Positions 24,668-33,455 of a DNA stretch of 64,000 bases are shown one piece after another. The notes under the pieces were generated by a model, which did not search any database, had not been told where the DNA came from, and was given only the letters and a program-made list of their open reading frames with translations. The first letter of the stretch is position 1, and the number at the start of each line of letters is the position of its first letter. The stretch comes from Micromonospora antibiotica (GTDB lineage: Bacteria > Actinomycetota > Actinomycetes > Mycobacteriales > Micromonosporaceae). Made by a program: the position numbers and the translations under genes. The DNA lies in NCBI RefSeq assembly GCF_017599305.1, contig NZ_JAGFWR010000002.1, positions 1 through 64,000 of the forward strand, given 5' to 3'.

Positions 24668-26470
24668 TCAGAACACCGGCACGCCGGCGCGGACCAGCCG
24701 CCAGTTCGGCACGAAGAAGTCAGCCGGGTCGATGGTGCCCCGGGCCTGCGCCCAGTCGATGAGCAGCTGACGGATCTCCTGCTGCGCGTTGTAGACCTGG
24801 GTCTTCACGATGCCGGGGAAGTTCCCGCCGCCGCTGCGCCGGTAGTTGTTCACCGCGACGACGAACTGCGCGTCGGCGGCGACCGGGGTGTCGGTGCCGG
24901 GCAGCACCAGCCGGGTGATCCGCTGACCGACCGGCCGGGAGACGTCGACGTCGTAGTCCAGCCCGGAGATCACGTCGTAGTTGTAGTCCGGCACGGCCGG
25001 GTCGCTGATCGTCGCCGGGTCGACCGGTGCGCCGACCGGCAGCGTGGTGAAGTACTTCGCCGAGAACTCCAGGTACGCCTTCACCTCGGCGCCGGTGAGC
25101 ACCACCGCCTCCAGGGTGTTGTCGTAGACGTACAGCCCGGCGACGTCACGGATGCGCACGTCACCCTGCGGGAAGACGGCGGTGCGGCTGAACGGCGCGG
25201 CGATCGACAGCACCGGCAGCGCCGCGTACGGGCCACCGGTGAGCGCGGCGGTGACCACCTCGGCCTGGACGTGGTTGATGAAGTCCAGGATCGGGGTGTC
25301 CCGGTAGCGTGACTCGGCGGCGGACAGTTCCTGGGTGGACCGGGCGACCACCGTGTTGACGTAGCCGACCGTCTTGGCGTGCTGGCCCCGTACGGCGGCG
25401 AGCACCTTGGGGTCCTCGACCACGGTGTTGGTGTTGAGCATGGTGGCGCCCTTGCCGACGACCTTCCAGCGGCCCCGCTCCCGGGTCAGGGTGAAGTCCA
25501 TCCGGGTCAGCCGCTGGCCCCATTTGGAGGGTTCGGCGGTGAGCACCTGCGCCCCGGTGGCGGTGTTCGTGACGAACTTCTCCACCACCTCGTTGTGGGC
25601 GTGGCCGAACAGGATCGCGTCGATGCCGGGGACCTGCTGGGCGATCAGCGCCACCGGGTTCTCGTTGGGCAGCTCCGGGCCGTAGCTGGAGGTGCCGCTG
25701 TCGCCACCGTGGGCGGAGACGATGACCAGGTCGGCACCCCGCTGCCGCATGACCGGCACCCACTTCGCGGCGGTCTCCACCATGCCCGGGAAGACCAGTT
25801 TGCCCTCCACGTTGCCCTTGTCCCAGATGGCCACGCCGGGGTTGGTCAGGCCGAGGATGCCCACGGTCAGCGTCGGCGTCCCGGGCCCACCGGGCCGGAC
25901 CCGCTTGAGCACGAACGGACGGAACGCCGGCTTGCCGGTGCGGGCGTTCACCGCGTTCGCGGCCAGCGCCGGGAAGCCCAGCTGGTCGATCCAGGTCGCC
26001 AGTAGCGGCAGCCCGTAGTTGAACTCGTGGTTGCCCAGCGTCACGGCGTCGTACCGCAGGATGTTCATCGCGCGGGCCATCGGGTGCGTCGCGCCGGTGA
26101 CGGTGATCGGCTCCTGCTTGGCGTAGTACGTGGCCAGCGGGGTGCCCTGGATGGTGTCGCCGGCGTCGAGGACCAGGGTGGCCCGGCCCCGACGCTCGGC
26201 GCGGATCTGGTTGACCAGGGTGGCGAGCTTGGCGATGCCGACGTCGTTGTGCTTGCTGTCGTCGAACTCGGCGTCGCGGTAGTAGTCCCAGTTGTAGACG
26301 TTGCCGTGGGTGTCCGAGGTGCCCAGGACGGTCAGGTCCCAGGTCTTCGCACCCTGCGGGCCCTGCCGCTGGGCCGCCTGGGCGGGCCCGCCGGCGATCA
26401 GCGGGGCGGTCGCCGCGGCGGCGGCGACGGCCAGCACCTGGCGGCGCGACGCGCCGGAGGAGGAGGTCAT
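24668..26470 (-). CDS. Tat-exported 5'-nucleotidase/metallophosphatase
   Basis: Secreted UshA-type nucleotidase that would hydrolyse nucleotides or nucleotide sugars outside the cell. The 600-residue protein starts with a Tat signal (ASRRQVLAVAAAAA, twin Arg at 9-10). The calcineurin-like domain shows all metal motifs: GTSDTHGN, DAGDTIQG, LGNHEFNYG, VSAHGGDSG and FGHAHNEV. The C-terminal nucleotidase domain (about 360-600) has NNYRRSGGGNFPG and the FSAKYFTTLP substrate region. ATG 26470 with GAAGGG at 7 bases. Divergent from the SDR gene. Tat export fits metal loading in the cytoplasm. Confidence 0.93.
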   Translation of the reverse strand: MTSSSGASRRQVLAVAAAAATAPLIAGGPAQAAQRQGPQGAKTWDLTVLGTSDTHGNVYNWDYYRDAEFDDSKHNDVGIAKLATLVNQIRAERRGRATLVLDAGDTIQGTPLATYYAKQEPITVTGATHPMARAMNILRYDAVTLGNHEFNYGLPLLATWIDQLGFPALAANAVNARTGKPAFRPFVLKRVRPGGPGTPTLTVGILGLTNPGVAIWDKGNVEGKLVFPGMVETAAKWVPVMRQRGADLVIVSAHGGDSGTSSYGPELPNENPVALIAQQVPGIDAILFGHAHNEVVEKFVTNTATGAQVLTAEPSKWGQRLTRMDFTLTRERGRWKVVGKGATMLNTNTVVEDPKVLAAVRGQHAKTVGYVNTVVARSTQELSAAESRYRDTPILDFINHVQAEVVTAALTGGPYAALPVLSIAAPFSRTAVFPQGDVRIRDVAGLYVYDNTLEAVVLTGAEVKAYLEFSAKYFTTLPVGAPVDPATISDPAVPDYNYDVISGLDYDVDVSRPVGQRITRLVLPGTDTPVAADAQFVVAVNNYRRSGGGNFPGIVKTQVYNAQQEIRQLLIDWAQARGTIDPADFFVPNWRLVRAGVPVF

Positions 26471-26705
26471 GAAAAATGCCCTTCCATCGGGGGTGGACGC
26501 GCCTCGTGGGGCGCCGCTGCGCACCATAACGAGCAGCCGTCGCTCCCGCCACAGTGGTCGGGGGTGTTTCACCACACCGACCCCACCGGCCATCTCCCTG
26601 TCACATCCGGTTCCACCGTCGGGCCCGGCTGTTGTTTCCGGCGTACCCGTCGGGGTAGGTCAGCCAGGGACCCAGAACGGACCAAAGCAGGCAGGGAGCG
26701 ACACG

Positions 26706-27608
26706 GTGAGCCAGGACCAGTACACCCCGCAGGACCCCACCGAGCAGTACGGCCACCAGGACGGCCAGCCGGCCCAGCAGCAGTCGGCCCCCGGCCGGAC
26801 CGACCGGATGGGCCCGACGCCCGACCACGGGGAGACGTCGTACCGGGGCAGCGACCGGTTGACGGGCAAGCGGGCCCTGATCACCGGCGGCGACTCGGGT
26901 ATCGGTCGGGCGGTGGCGATCGCCTTCGCCCGGGAGGGCGCCGACGTCGTCATCTCCTACCTCGACGAGGAGGAGGACGCCGACGCCCGGGAGACGGTGC
27001 GGCTGATCGAGGAGGCCGGCCGGCGGGGCGTGGCGGTGCGCACCGACCTGACCGACGAGCAGCACTGCCGCGACCTGGTCGACCGGACCGTCACCGACCT
27101 CGGCGGGTTGGACATCCTGGTCAACAACGCGGCCTACCAGATGGCCCAGGACGACGGCATCACGTCGATCAGCACCGGGCAGTTCGACCGGGTGATGAAG
27201 ACCAACCTGTACGCCATGTTCTGGCTCTGCCGCAGCGCCGTGCCGCACCTGAAGGAGGGCGCGACGATCATCAACACCACCTCGATCCAGGCGTTCGACC
27301 CGTCGCCGCCGCTGCTGGACTACGCCACCACCAAGGCGGGCATCGCGAACTTCACCAAGGGTCTCGCGGCGCAGCTCGCCGACCGGGGCATCCGGGTCAA
27401 CGCGGTCGCCCCGGGCCCGATCTGGACGCCGCTGATCCCGGCGACCATGCCGCCTGCGAAGGTGGAGAAGTTCGGCACCGACACCCCGCTGGGCCGGGCC
27501 GGGCAACCCGCCGAGTTGGCCCCGGCGTACGTCTTCTTCGCCTCCCAGGAGTCCAGCTACGTCACCGGGGAGATCCTCGGCGTCACCGGCGGTCGTTTCA
27601 CCAGGTGA
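26706..27608 (+). CDS. SDR family oxidoreductase (general-stress type)
   Basis: Short-chain dehydrogenase of 300 residues resembling the YhdG/YdaD-type stress proteins. The first 50 residues are a Gln/Pro/Gly-rich extension (MSQDQYTPQDPTEQYGHQDG...) typical of that subgroup. Then come the cofactor motif ITGGDSGIGRA, NNAAYQMAQ, Ser in INTTSIQAF and the YATTKAG Tyr-Lys pair, with VNAVAPGPIWTPL after it. The GTG start follows GGCAGGGAGC. Ends GVTGGRFTR. Substrate unknown. A terminator hairpin follows. Confidence 0.9.
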   Translation: MSQDQYTPQDPTEQYGHQDGQPAQQQSAPGRTDRMGPTPDHGETSYRGSDRLTGKRALITGGDSGIGRAVAIAFAREGADVVISYLDEEEDADARETVRLIEEAGRRGVAVRTDLTDEQHCRDLVDRTVTDLGGLDILVNNAAYQMAQDDGITSISTGQFDRVMKTNLYAMFWLCRSAVPHLKEGATIINTTSIQAFDPSPPLLDYATTKAGIANFTKGLAAQLADRGIRVNAVAPGPIWTPLIPATMPPAKVEKFGTDTPLGRAGQPAELAPAYVFFASQESSYVTGEILGVTGGRFTR

Positions 27609-27644
27609 GCGGCCCACCCGCGCGCACCCGGCCCGGCCTGCCGA

Positions 27645-27678
27645 CCGCCGGCCCGCGCCCCGTGGCACGGGCCGGCGG
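27645..27678. terminator. Terminator between convergent genes
   Basis: 11-bp perfect stem CCGCCGGCCCG/CGGGCCGGCGG with 12-base loop, between the SDR gene and the AbiEii-like gene. Confidence 0.65.
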
Positions 27679-27685
27679 CGGACGC

Positions 27686-28339
27686 TCAGCGGGGCCAGCC
27701 GGCCATCCGGCGGCGGACCTGCGCGATCTGCGCCGGGTCCAGGCCGTAGCGGGCGAGCCGACGGTCCGGCAGCCGGTCCAGGTAGCGGCCGGCGGCCCGG
27801 ACGTCCTCGTCGACCAGCGCCGGGTCCACCTGCCGGGCCAGCGCCAGCAGCTCGTCGACCGGGTACTGCGCCAGCGCGGCGGCGACGTCGATGTAGTCGC
27901 GGGCCTCCCGGCGGTTGACCAGGGCGGCGGTCTTGTTGGCGATCAGGTCGCGGAGGTCCATCACCGGGCCGAGGTCCATCACCACCGGTGAGCGGTACCG
28001 GTCGAGCCGGGCCAGGCTGAGCCGGATCCGCCGGTCGTCCCGGCCGACGACGAAGTCCCGGATGTCCCGGTCGAAGCCCTCGAACAGGTCACCGAGGTCG
28101 CTGTCCGGGTCGGCCGGCGCGACGGTGTACCCGGCCTGTTCCAGCGCGGCGCACACCTCCGCCGCCGCGGCGGCGGCCGCCCCCTCCACGTCGGCGAACA
28201 GGTCGACGTCCTCGGTGGGCCGGGTGACCAGACCGTGCGCCGCCCAGGCCACCCCGCCGCCGAGCACGAACCGGTGCGGCCCGGCCGCGGTGAGCGCGAC
28301 CCGGGCGACCTCCCGGTAGAAGTCGTGCAGGTGGGTCAC
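27686..28339 (-). CDS. AbiEii/MenT-like nucleotidyltransferase (possible toxin)
   Basis: A 217-residue protein of the nucleotidyltransferase superfamily used as toxins in AbiE and mycobacterial MenAT systems. The active-site region reads LGGGVAWAAHGLVTRPTEDVDLF, with the metal-binding DVD, a later IRLSLARLD, and the conserved Lys/Arg/Asp block LIANKTAALVNRREARDYID. Family toxins add nucleotides to tRNA ends or proteins. The GTG start overlaps the stop of the upstream 110-residue gene by four bases, so the two are coupled. That it is a toxin is inference; some relatives are housekeeping or of unknown role. Confidence 0.78.
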   Translation of the reverse strand: MTHLHDFYREVARVALTAAGPHRFVLGGGVAWAAHGLVTRPTEDVDLFADVEGAAAAAAAEVCAALEQAGYTVAPADPDSDLGDLFEGFDRDIRDFVVGRDDRRIRLSLARLDRYRSPVVMDLGPVMDLRDLIANKTAALVNRREARDYIDVAAALAQYPVDELLALARQVDPALVDEDVRAAGRYLDRLPDRRLARYGLDPAQIAQVRRRMAGWPR

Positions 28340-28668
28340 GCGGCCCGCAGGCCCCGGTGTCGGCTCTCCCAGGCCGCCCGTACCCCCCGGGGCAGGTTGA
28401 GCCGCCGCCACACCCGGCGCAGGGTGCGCCCGTCGATCAGTGCCCGCAGGTCGTCGGCGCGGGTGGTCTCCCGCAGCACGTTCTCGTACAACCAGAGCAG
28501 ATCGTCCGGTTCGGCCAGGTCGAAGGTGCGTTCGCTGCTCCACATCAACCGGACCGGCAGCTCCACCACCCCGCCGGTGGGGCCGGTCAGCTCCGCCAGG
28601 GTGCGCGCCACCACCACCGGTCGGCCCGGCCGGGCCAGGTGGGGGGCGGTCGCCAGGGTGGCCTGCAT
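28336..28668 (-). CDS. Hypothetical partner of the nucleotidyltransferase (possible antitoxin)
   Basis: A 110-residue protein with no recognised domain. It has an N-terminal hydrophobic-polar stretch, a PVRLMWSSERTFDLAEPDDLLWLYENVLRE middle and a basic C-terminus rich in Arg (RRVWRRLNLPRGVRAAW). It precedes the nucleotidyltransferase with a GTGA four-base overlap, the arrangement of antitoxin and toxin genes. A TACCCT -10 box lies 6 bases before the ATG, so the operon mRNA is probably leaderless. It does not show the usual winged helix of AbiEi, so it may be a different type of partner. Confidence 0.68.
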   Translation of the reverse strand: MQATLATAPHLARPGRPVVVARTLAELTGPTGGVVELPVRLMWSSERTFDLAEPDDLLWLYENVLRETTRADDLRALIDGRTLRRVWRRLNLPRGVRAAWESRHRGLRAA

Positions 28669-28674
28669 GGTGTC

Positions 28675-28680
28675 AGGGTA
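28675..28680 (-). promoter_or_regulatory. -10 box of the nucleotidyltransferase operon
   Basis: Minus-strand TACCCT, 6 bases before the ATG at 28668. Confidence 0.45.
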
Positions 28681-28790
28681 ACGCCGGTTCGACCAGCTCA
28701 GGTACGCGGCTTTCGACGAACCGCCGCTGCCGGTGCCCGTGCCCGCCCTCCCGGCCGGGCGCGACGGGCGCGCGGAAGGGCCCGGCGGGG

Positions 28791-28796
28791 TAAGCT
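28791..28796 (+). promoter_or_regulatory. -10 box of candidate ncRNA
   Basis: TAAGCT, placing a start at about 28803, right at the 5' end of a long closing helix. No clear -35 is seen. Confidence 0.4.
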
Positions 28797-28802
28797 GGCG
28801 GG

Positions 28803-28976
28803 CAGGAGCGTCGGTGTGTCCAGTGTCCCCGGGCCTCACCTGAATTGCCGTCGCGGAGTTCCGTTCGGCTGGAGCCGCGTTGCGCCACGCGCCGAGAGGC
28901 GACATGCACATCGGCGCTCCGCCATCGCGATACGGCGCTGCCCCCGACCGGACCGGTCGGGGGCAGCGCCGTATCG
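28803..28976 (+). ncRNA. Candidate structured RNA upstream of fdhA
   Basis: No open frame of merit covers this stretch. Bases 28805-28818 pair with 28907-28920 in a continuous 14-bp helix (with two G-U pairs). Inside are CGCGG/CCGCG (28852-28856 with 28875-28879) and a CGCC-GAGA-GGCG tetraloop hairpin (28890-28901). It is followed by a 24-bp perfect hairpin (28928-28951 with 28953-28976). A -10 box lies just upstream. I could not match it to SRP RNA, 6S, tmRNA or a riboswitch class I know. It could be an independent small RNA or an attenuated leader of the formate dehydrogenase operon. Confidence 0.5.
28928..28976 (+). terminator. 24-bp perfect hairpin
   Basis: Near-perfect palindrome, two 24-base arms around a single A. 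The strongest inverted repeat I found in the window; terminator-like, without a T-run. Confidence 0.75.
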
Positions 28977-29023
28977 GTGCGTGGAGATCCCCGCACCGGG
29001 TCGCATCCTCCGCCGCGCTGGCC

Positions 29024-29029
29024 TATGTT
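29024..29029 (+). promoter_or_regulatory. -10 box of fdhA operon
   Basis: TATGTT about 36 bases before the fdhA GTG, downstream of the ncRNA hairpin, giving a short leader with the GGGAGGGAGGA ribosome binding site. Confidence 0.4.
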
Positions 29030-29065
29030 CAGAGGGTCGGTTCATGCCGGGGAGGGAGGAGCGCA

Positions 29066-32000
29066 GTGGGTCTGCGTACCTTCGTCGCGGGCTGGCCGGT
29101 CTACCGCCAGCTCACCGGCACCGACCCGTTCGGCCGGGGCCCGGCGGCGCAGTCGGACCGCTCCGCCGGGCTGACCGCCCGCACCGAGACCGCCGACCGG
29201 GTGGCCCGCTCGGTCTGCCCGTACTGCGCGGTCGGCTGCGGGCAGCGGGTGTACGTCACCGACGGTCAGGTCACCCAGATCGAGGGCGACCCGGGCAGCC
29301 CCATCTCCCGGGGGCGGCTCTGCCCGAAGGGCTCGGCCAGCAGGAGCCTGGTCACCAGCCCGCTGCGGCAGACCACCGTCCGCTACCGGCGACCGTATTC
29401 CACCGAGTGGGAGGACCTCGACCTCGACACCGCGCTCGACATGATCACCGACCGGATCCTCGCCGCCCGCGAGCAGACCTGGGAGGACGTCGACAGCGAC
29501 GGCCGGCCGTTGCACCGCACGCTGGGCATCTCCAGCCTGGGTGGGGCGACGCTGGACAACGAGGAGAACTACCTCATCAAGAAGCTGTTCACCGCGATGG
29601 GGGCGCTCCAGATCGAGAACCAGGCCCGCATTTGACACTCCGCCACCGTCCCCGGTCTGGGGGCCAGCTTCGGTCGCGGTGGCGCGACGGACTTCCAACA
29701 GGACCTCGCCAACGCTGACGTCATCGTCATCCAGGGCTCGAACATGGCCGAGGCCCATCCGGTGGGCTTCCAGTGGGTCATGGAGGCCAAACGGCGCGGC
29801 GCGAAGGTCTTCCACGTCGATCCCCGGTTCACCCGCACCAGCGCGGTCGCCGACACCTACCTGCCGATCCGGGCGGGCACCGACATCGCCCTGCTCGGTG
29901 GCGTGGTGCGCTACATCCTGGACAACGAGCTGGACTTCCGGGAGTACGTGCTGGCGTACACGAACGCGGCGACGATCGTCAGCGAGCAGTTCGCCGACAC
30001 CGAGGACGGCGACGGCCTGTTCTCCGGCTACGACCCGAACACCGACAGCTACGTGCAGACCAGCTGGCAGTACGCCGGGCACGAGCAGGACTCCGGCAGC
30101 GGGCACACCGCCAAGGAGCGCGACGGCGCGGCGGGCCTGATCCACGAGTCGCACGGCGCGCAGGTGCACGGGCAGGCCGAGCGGGACGAGACCCTCCAGC
30201 ATCCGCGTTGCGTCTACCAGATCCTGCGCCGGCACTTCGCCCGCTACACCCCGGAGATGGTCGAGCGGGTCTGCGGCATCCCCCGGGAGAAGTTCCTGGA
30301 GCTGGCGCGGGCCTGGGCGGAGAACTCGGGCCGGGACCGCACCGGCGCACTGGTCTACTCGGTGGGCTGGACCCAGCACAGCGTCGGTGTGCAGTACATC
30401 CGCACCGGGGCGATCATCCAGTTGCTGCTGGGCAACATGGGCCGGCCGGGCGGCGGCATCCTGGCGTTGCGCGGGCACGCCAGCATCCAGGGCTCCACGG
30501 ACATCCCGACGCTGTTCAACCTGCTGCCCGGTTACCTGCCGATGCCGCACCACGCCGACCACCCGACCTTCGACGACTGGGTGGACAGCATCCGCCACCC
30601 CGGGCAGAAGGGTTTCTGGGGCGACGCGCGGGCGTACGCGGCGAGCCTGCTCAAGGCGTACTGGGGGGACGCGGCGACGCCGGAGAACGACTTCTGCTAC
30701 GACCACCTGCCCCGGATGACCGGCGACCACGGCACCTACCAGCAGGTGCTCAACATGATCGACGGCAAGATCAAGGGGTACTTCCTGCTCGGCCAGAACC
30801 CGGCTGTCGGCTCGGCGCACGGGCGGGCGCAGCGGCTCGGCATGGCCAACCTGGACTGGCTGGTGGTCCGCGACCTGTTCATGATCGAGAGCGCCACGTT
30901 CTGGAAGAACGGCCCCGAGGTGGCCACCGGCGAGATCGTCCCGACCGAGTGCCGCACCGAGGTGTTCTTCCTGCCGGCCGCGTCGCACGTGGAGAAGGAG
31001 GGGACCTTCACCCAGACCCAGCGGCTGTTGCAGTGGCGGGAGAAGGCCGTCGAGCCACCGGGTGACGCCCGCTCCGAGCTGTGGTTCTTCTACCACCTGG
31101 GGCGGCGGCTGCGGGAGCGGCTGGCCGGTTCCCCCCACCGCCGCGACCGCGCCCTGCTCGACCTGGCCTGGGACTACCCCACCCACGGCCCGCACGACGA
31201 GCCGAGCGCCGAGGCGGTGCTGCGCGAGATCAACGGGTACGACGTGTCCACCGGCCGTCCACTGTCCTCGTTCACCGAGGCGAAGGACGACGGCAGCACC
31301 GCCGTGGGCTGCTGGATCTACTCCGGCGTCTACGCCGACGGGGTCAACCAGGCCGCCCGCCGCCGGTCCCGGCACGAACAGGACTGGGTCGCCGCCGAGT
31401 GGGGCTGGGCGTGGCCGGCGAACCGGCGCATCCTCTACAACCGGGCGTCGGCCGACCCGCAGGGCCGCCCGTGGAGCGAGCGCAAGAAGTACGTCTGGTG
31501 GGACCCGCAGGCCGGCGAGTGGACCGGTCACGACGTGCCGGACTTCGAGCGGACGAAACCGCCGACGTACCGGCCGCCGCAGGGTGCGTCCGGCCCGGCG
31601 GCGCTGGCCGGCGACGATCCGTTCATCATGCAGGCCGACGGCAAGGGCTGGCTGTACGCGCCGAGCGGGGTGCTCGACGGTCCGCTGCCGACGCACTACG
31701 AGCCGGCGGAGTCACCGATGCGCAACCCGCTCTACGGCCAGCAGGCCAACCCGACCCGCAAGGTGTACGCCCACCCGGTGAACTCGGTGAACCCGAGCCC
31801 ACCGCAGGAACACAGCCAGGTCTTCCCGTACGTGTTCACGGTCAGCCGGCTCACCGAGCACCACACCGCCGGGGCGATGAGCCGTACGGTGCGTCCACTG
31901 GCGGAGCTGCAACCGGAGATGTTCGTGGAGGTGTCCCCGGAGTTGGCCGCCGAGACGGGGCTGACCCACCTCGGCTGGGCGCACCTGATCAGCGGCCGGG

Positions 32001-32371
32001 CGGTGATCGAGGCGAAGGTGCTGGTCACCGACCGGCTCACCCCGTTGCGGGTGGACGGTCGGATCATCCACCAGCTCTGGCTGCCGTACCACTTCGGCTA
32101 CGAGGGGCTGGTCACCGGCGACTCGGCCAACGACCTGTTCGGCATCACCCTGGACCCGAACGTGCTCATCCAGGAGAGCAAGGTCGGCACCTGCGACGTC
32201 CGGCCGGGCCGGCGACCGACCGGCCCGGTGTTGCGGGACCTGGTCGAGGACTACCGTCGACGGGCCGGGATCGTGCCCGGGGAACGCCCGCCGACGGTGA
32301 CGACCCCGGTGCTGCGGCCGGCGGGTCGCAGCGACGACGGGCCACGGGAGAAGGGCGCCGACCATGCCTGA
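29066..32371 (+). CDS. fdhA: Formate dehydrogenase alpha subunit, selenocysteine-containing
   Basis: Molybdopterin enzyme oxidising formate to CO2. The gene reads through an in-frame TGA (29633-29635), codon 190, in the context NQARI-U-HSATV, the position of selenocysteine in FdnG/FdoG/FdhF. With Sec the product is 1101 residues, close to the FdnG length plus insertions. The N-terminal [4Fe-4S] motif is CPYCAVGCGQ...LCPKG. Downstream are GSNMAEAHPVGFQW, the molybdopterin-binding regions and a C-terminal LTEHHTAGAMSR segment. Unlike E. coli FdnG it has no Tat signal (MGLRTFVAGWPVYRQ), so it probably faces the cytoplasm. An extra stretch near residues 330-370 (GHEQDSGSGH...) is not in the E. 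coli enzyme. Start GTG with GGGAGGGAGGA before it. Its stop overlaps fdhB. Confidence 0.93.
29636..29684 (+). promoter_or_regulatory. Bacterial SECIS element in fdhA
   Basis: Directly after the TGA. The apical part CCCC-GGTCT-GGGG (29650-29662) has the GGUCU loop seen in the E. coli fdhF SECIS that SelB binds, with the loop starting 18 bases after the TGA. The outer pairing CGCCACCG (29641-29648) with CGGTGGCG (29677-29684) gives an additional 8-bp stem. The element also encodes protein. Confidence 0.8.
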
Positions 32372-33455
32372 CGGCAGCAGCCTCTACGGCCCGCTCGATC
32401 CGGCCCCGGACGCGGGCTGGACGGCTGCCGGCCCCCGGATGGGGTTCTTCACCGACACCAGCGTCTGCATCGGCTGCAAGGCGTGCGAGGTGGCCTGCAA
32501 GGAGTGGAACGCCGTCCCCGAGTCCGGCTTCGACCTGCTCGGCATGTCGTACGACAACACCGGCGCGTTGACCGCGAACTCCTGGCGGCACGTGGCCTTC
32601 GTCGAGCAGCCGGTGCCGGCCGGGCACCGCACCGCCCCGTTCGCCGGGAACCCGACCGGTGCTTCGGCCGGCGCGACGTCGGCGGCGGTCGCCGCCGGCA
32701 CGACCGGCACCAGCGGCACCGAACCGGGCGTACCCCCGGGCGACGCCGACGCCGCCGCCCGGATGGCCACCGCGCCGGGCGGCACCGTCGGTGCGTCGGC
32801 GGGTGACGCCGCCGGTACGGGCACCCGGTTTCTCGGCATGCCCGGGGCCGCGCCACCCGGCCGGCACACCGGTGTGGAGACCCGCACCGACTTCCGCTGG
32901 CTGATGATGTCGGACGTCTGCAAGCACTGCACCCACGCCGCCTGCCTGGACGTCTGCCCAACCGGGTCGCTGTTCCGCACCGAGTTCGGCACGGTGGTGG
33001 TGCAGGAGGACATCTGCAACGGCTGCGGTTACTGCATCTCCGCCTGCCCCTACGGGGTGATCGACCAGCGTAGGGGCGACGGCCGGGCGTGGAAGTGCAC
33101 GCTGTGCTACGACCGGCTCGGCGCGGGGATGACCCCGGCCTGTGCCCAGGCCTGCCCGACCGAGTCCATCCAGTACGGCCCCCTCGACGAGCTGCGGGAG
33201 CGGGCCGCGCAGCGGGTCGCCACCCTGCACGACCGGGGCGTGCCGGAAGCCCGGCTGTACGGTCACGACCCGACCGACGGCGTCGGTGGTGACGGCGCGT
33301 TCTTCCTGCTCCTCGACGAGCCCGAGGTGTACGGCCTGCCCCCGGACCCGGTGGTCACCACTCGGGACCTGCCCCGGATGTGGCGGCGGGCGGGGCTCGC
33401 CGCGTTGGCCATGACGGCGGCGGCCGTCGCCGCGTTCGTCGGAGGGTCGTCGTGA
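32364..33455 (+). CDS. fdhB: Formate dehydrogenase iron-sulfur (beta) subunit
   Basis: Electron-transfer subunit with four [4Fe-4S] clusters; the ligands are in CIGCKACEVAC (35-45), CKHCTHAACLDVCPTG (186-201), CNGCGYCISACPYG and CTLCYDRL...CAQACPT. Length 363. Oddity: residues about 82-172 are an Ala/Gly/Thr/Pro-rich low-complexity insertion between the first and second cluster modules that FdnH lacks. The C-terminus has one membrane helix (AGLAALAMTAAAVAAFVGG), as in FdnH. ATG lies inside the fdhA end (8-base overlap) and the stop overlaps fdhC (GTGA), so the three subunits are coupled. Confidence 0.93.
   Translation: MPDGSSLYGPLDPAPDAGWTAAGPRMGFFTDTSVCIGCKACEVACKEWNAVPESGFDLLGMSYDNTGALTANSWRHVAFVEQPVPAGHRTAPFAGNPTGASAGATSAAVAAGTTGTSGTEPGVPPGDADAAARMATAPGGTVGASAGDAAGTGTRFLGMPGAAPPGRHTGVETRTDFRWLMMSDVCKHCTHAACLDVCPTGSLFRTEFGTVVVQEDICNGCGYCISACPYGVIDQRRGDGRAWKCTLCYDRLGAGMTPACAQACPTESIQYGPLDELRERAAQRVATLHDRGVPEARLYGHDPTDGVGGDGAFFLLLDEPEVYGLPPDPVVTTRDLPRMWRRAGLAALAMTAAAVAAFVGGSS

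Noticed and set aside
28803..28976. SRP, 6S RNA or tmRNA
   Set aside because: The SRP apical GGAAGG/AGCAGCC pattern, a tag-encoding frame and the 6S open-bubble layout are not recognisable; left as unassigned candidate.
29633..29635. fdhA interrupted by a stop codon (pseudogene or sequencing error)
   Set aside because: The TGA is at the known Sec position, the frame continues with conserved FDH sequence, a SECIS-like hairpin follows, and tRNA-Sec, selA and selB are adjacent.
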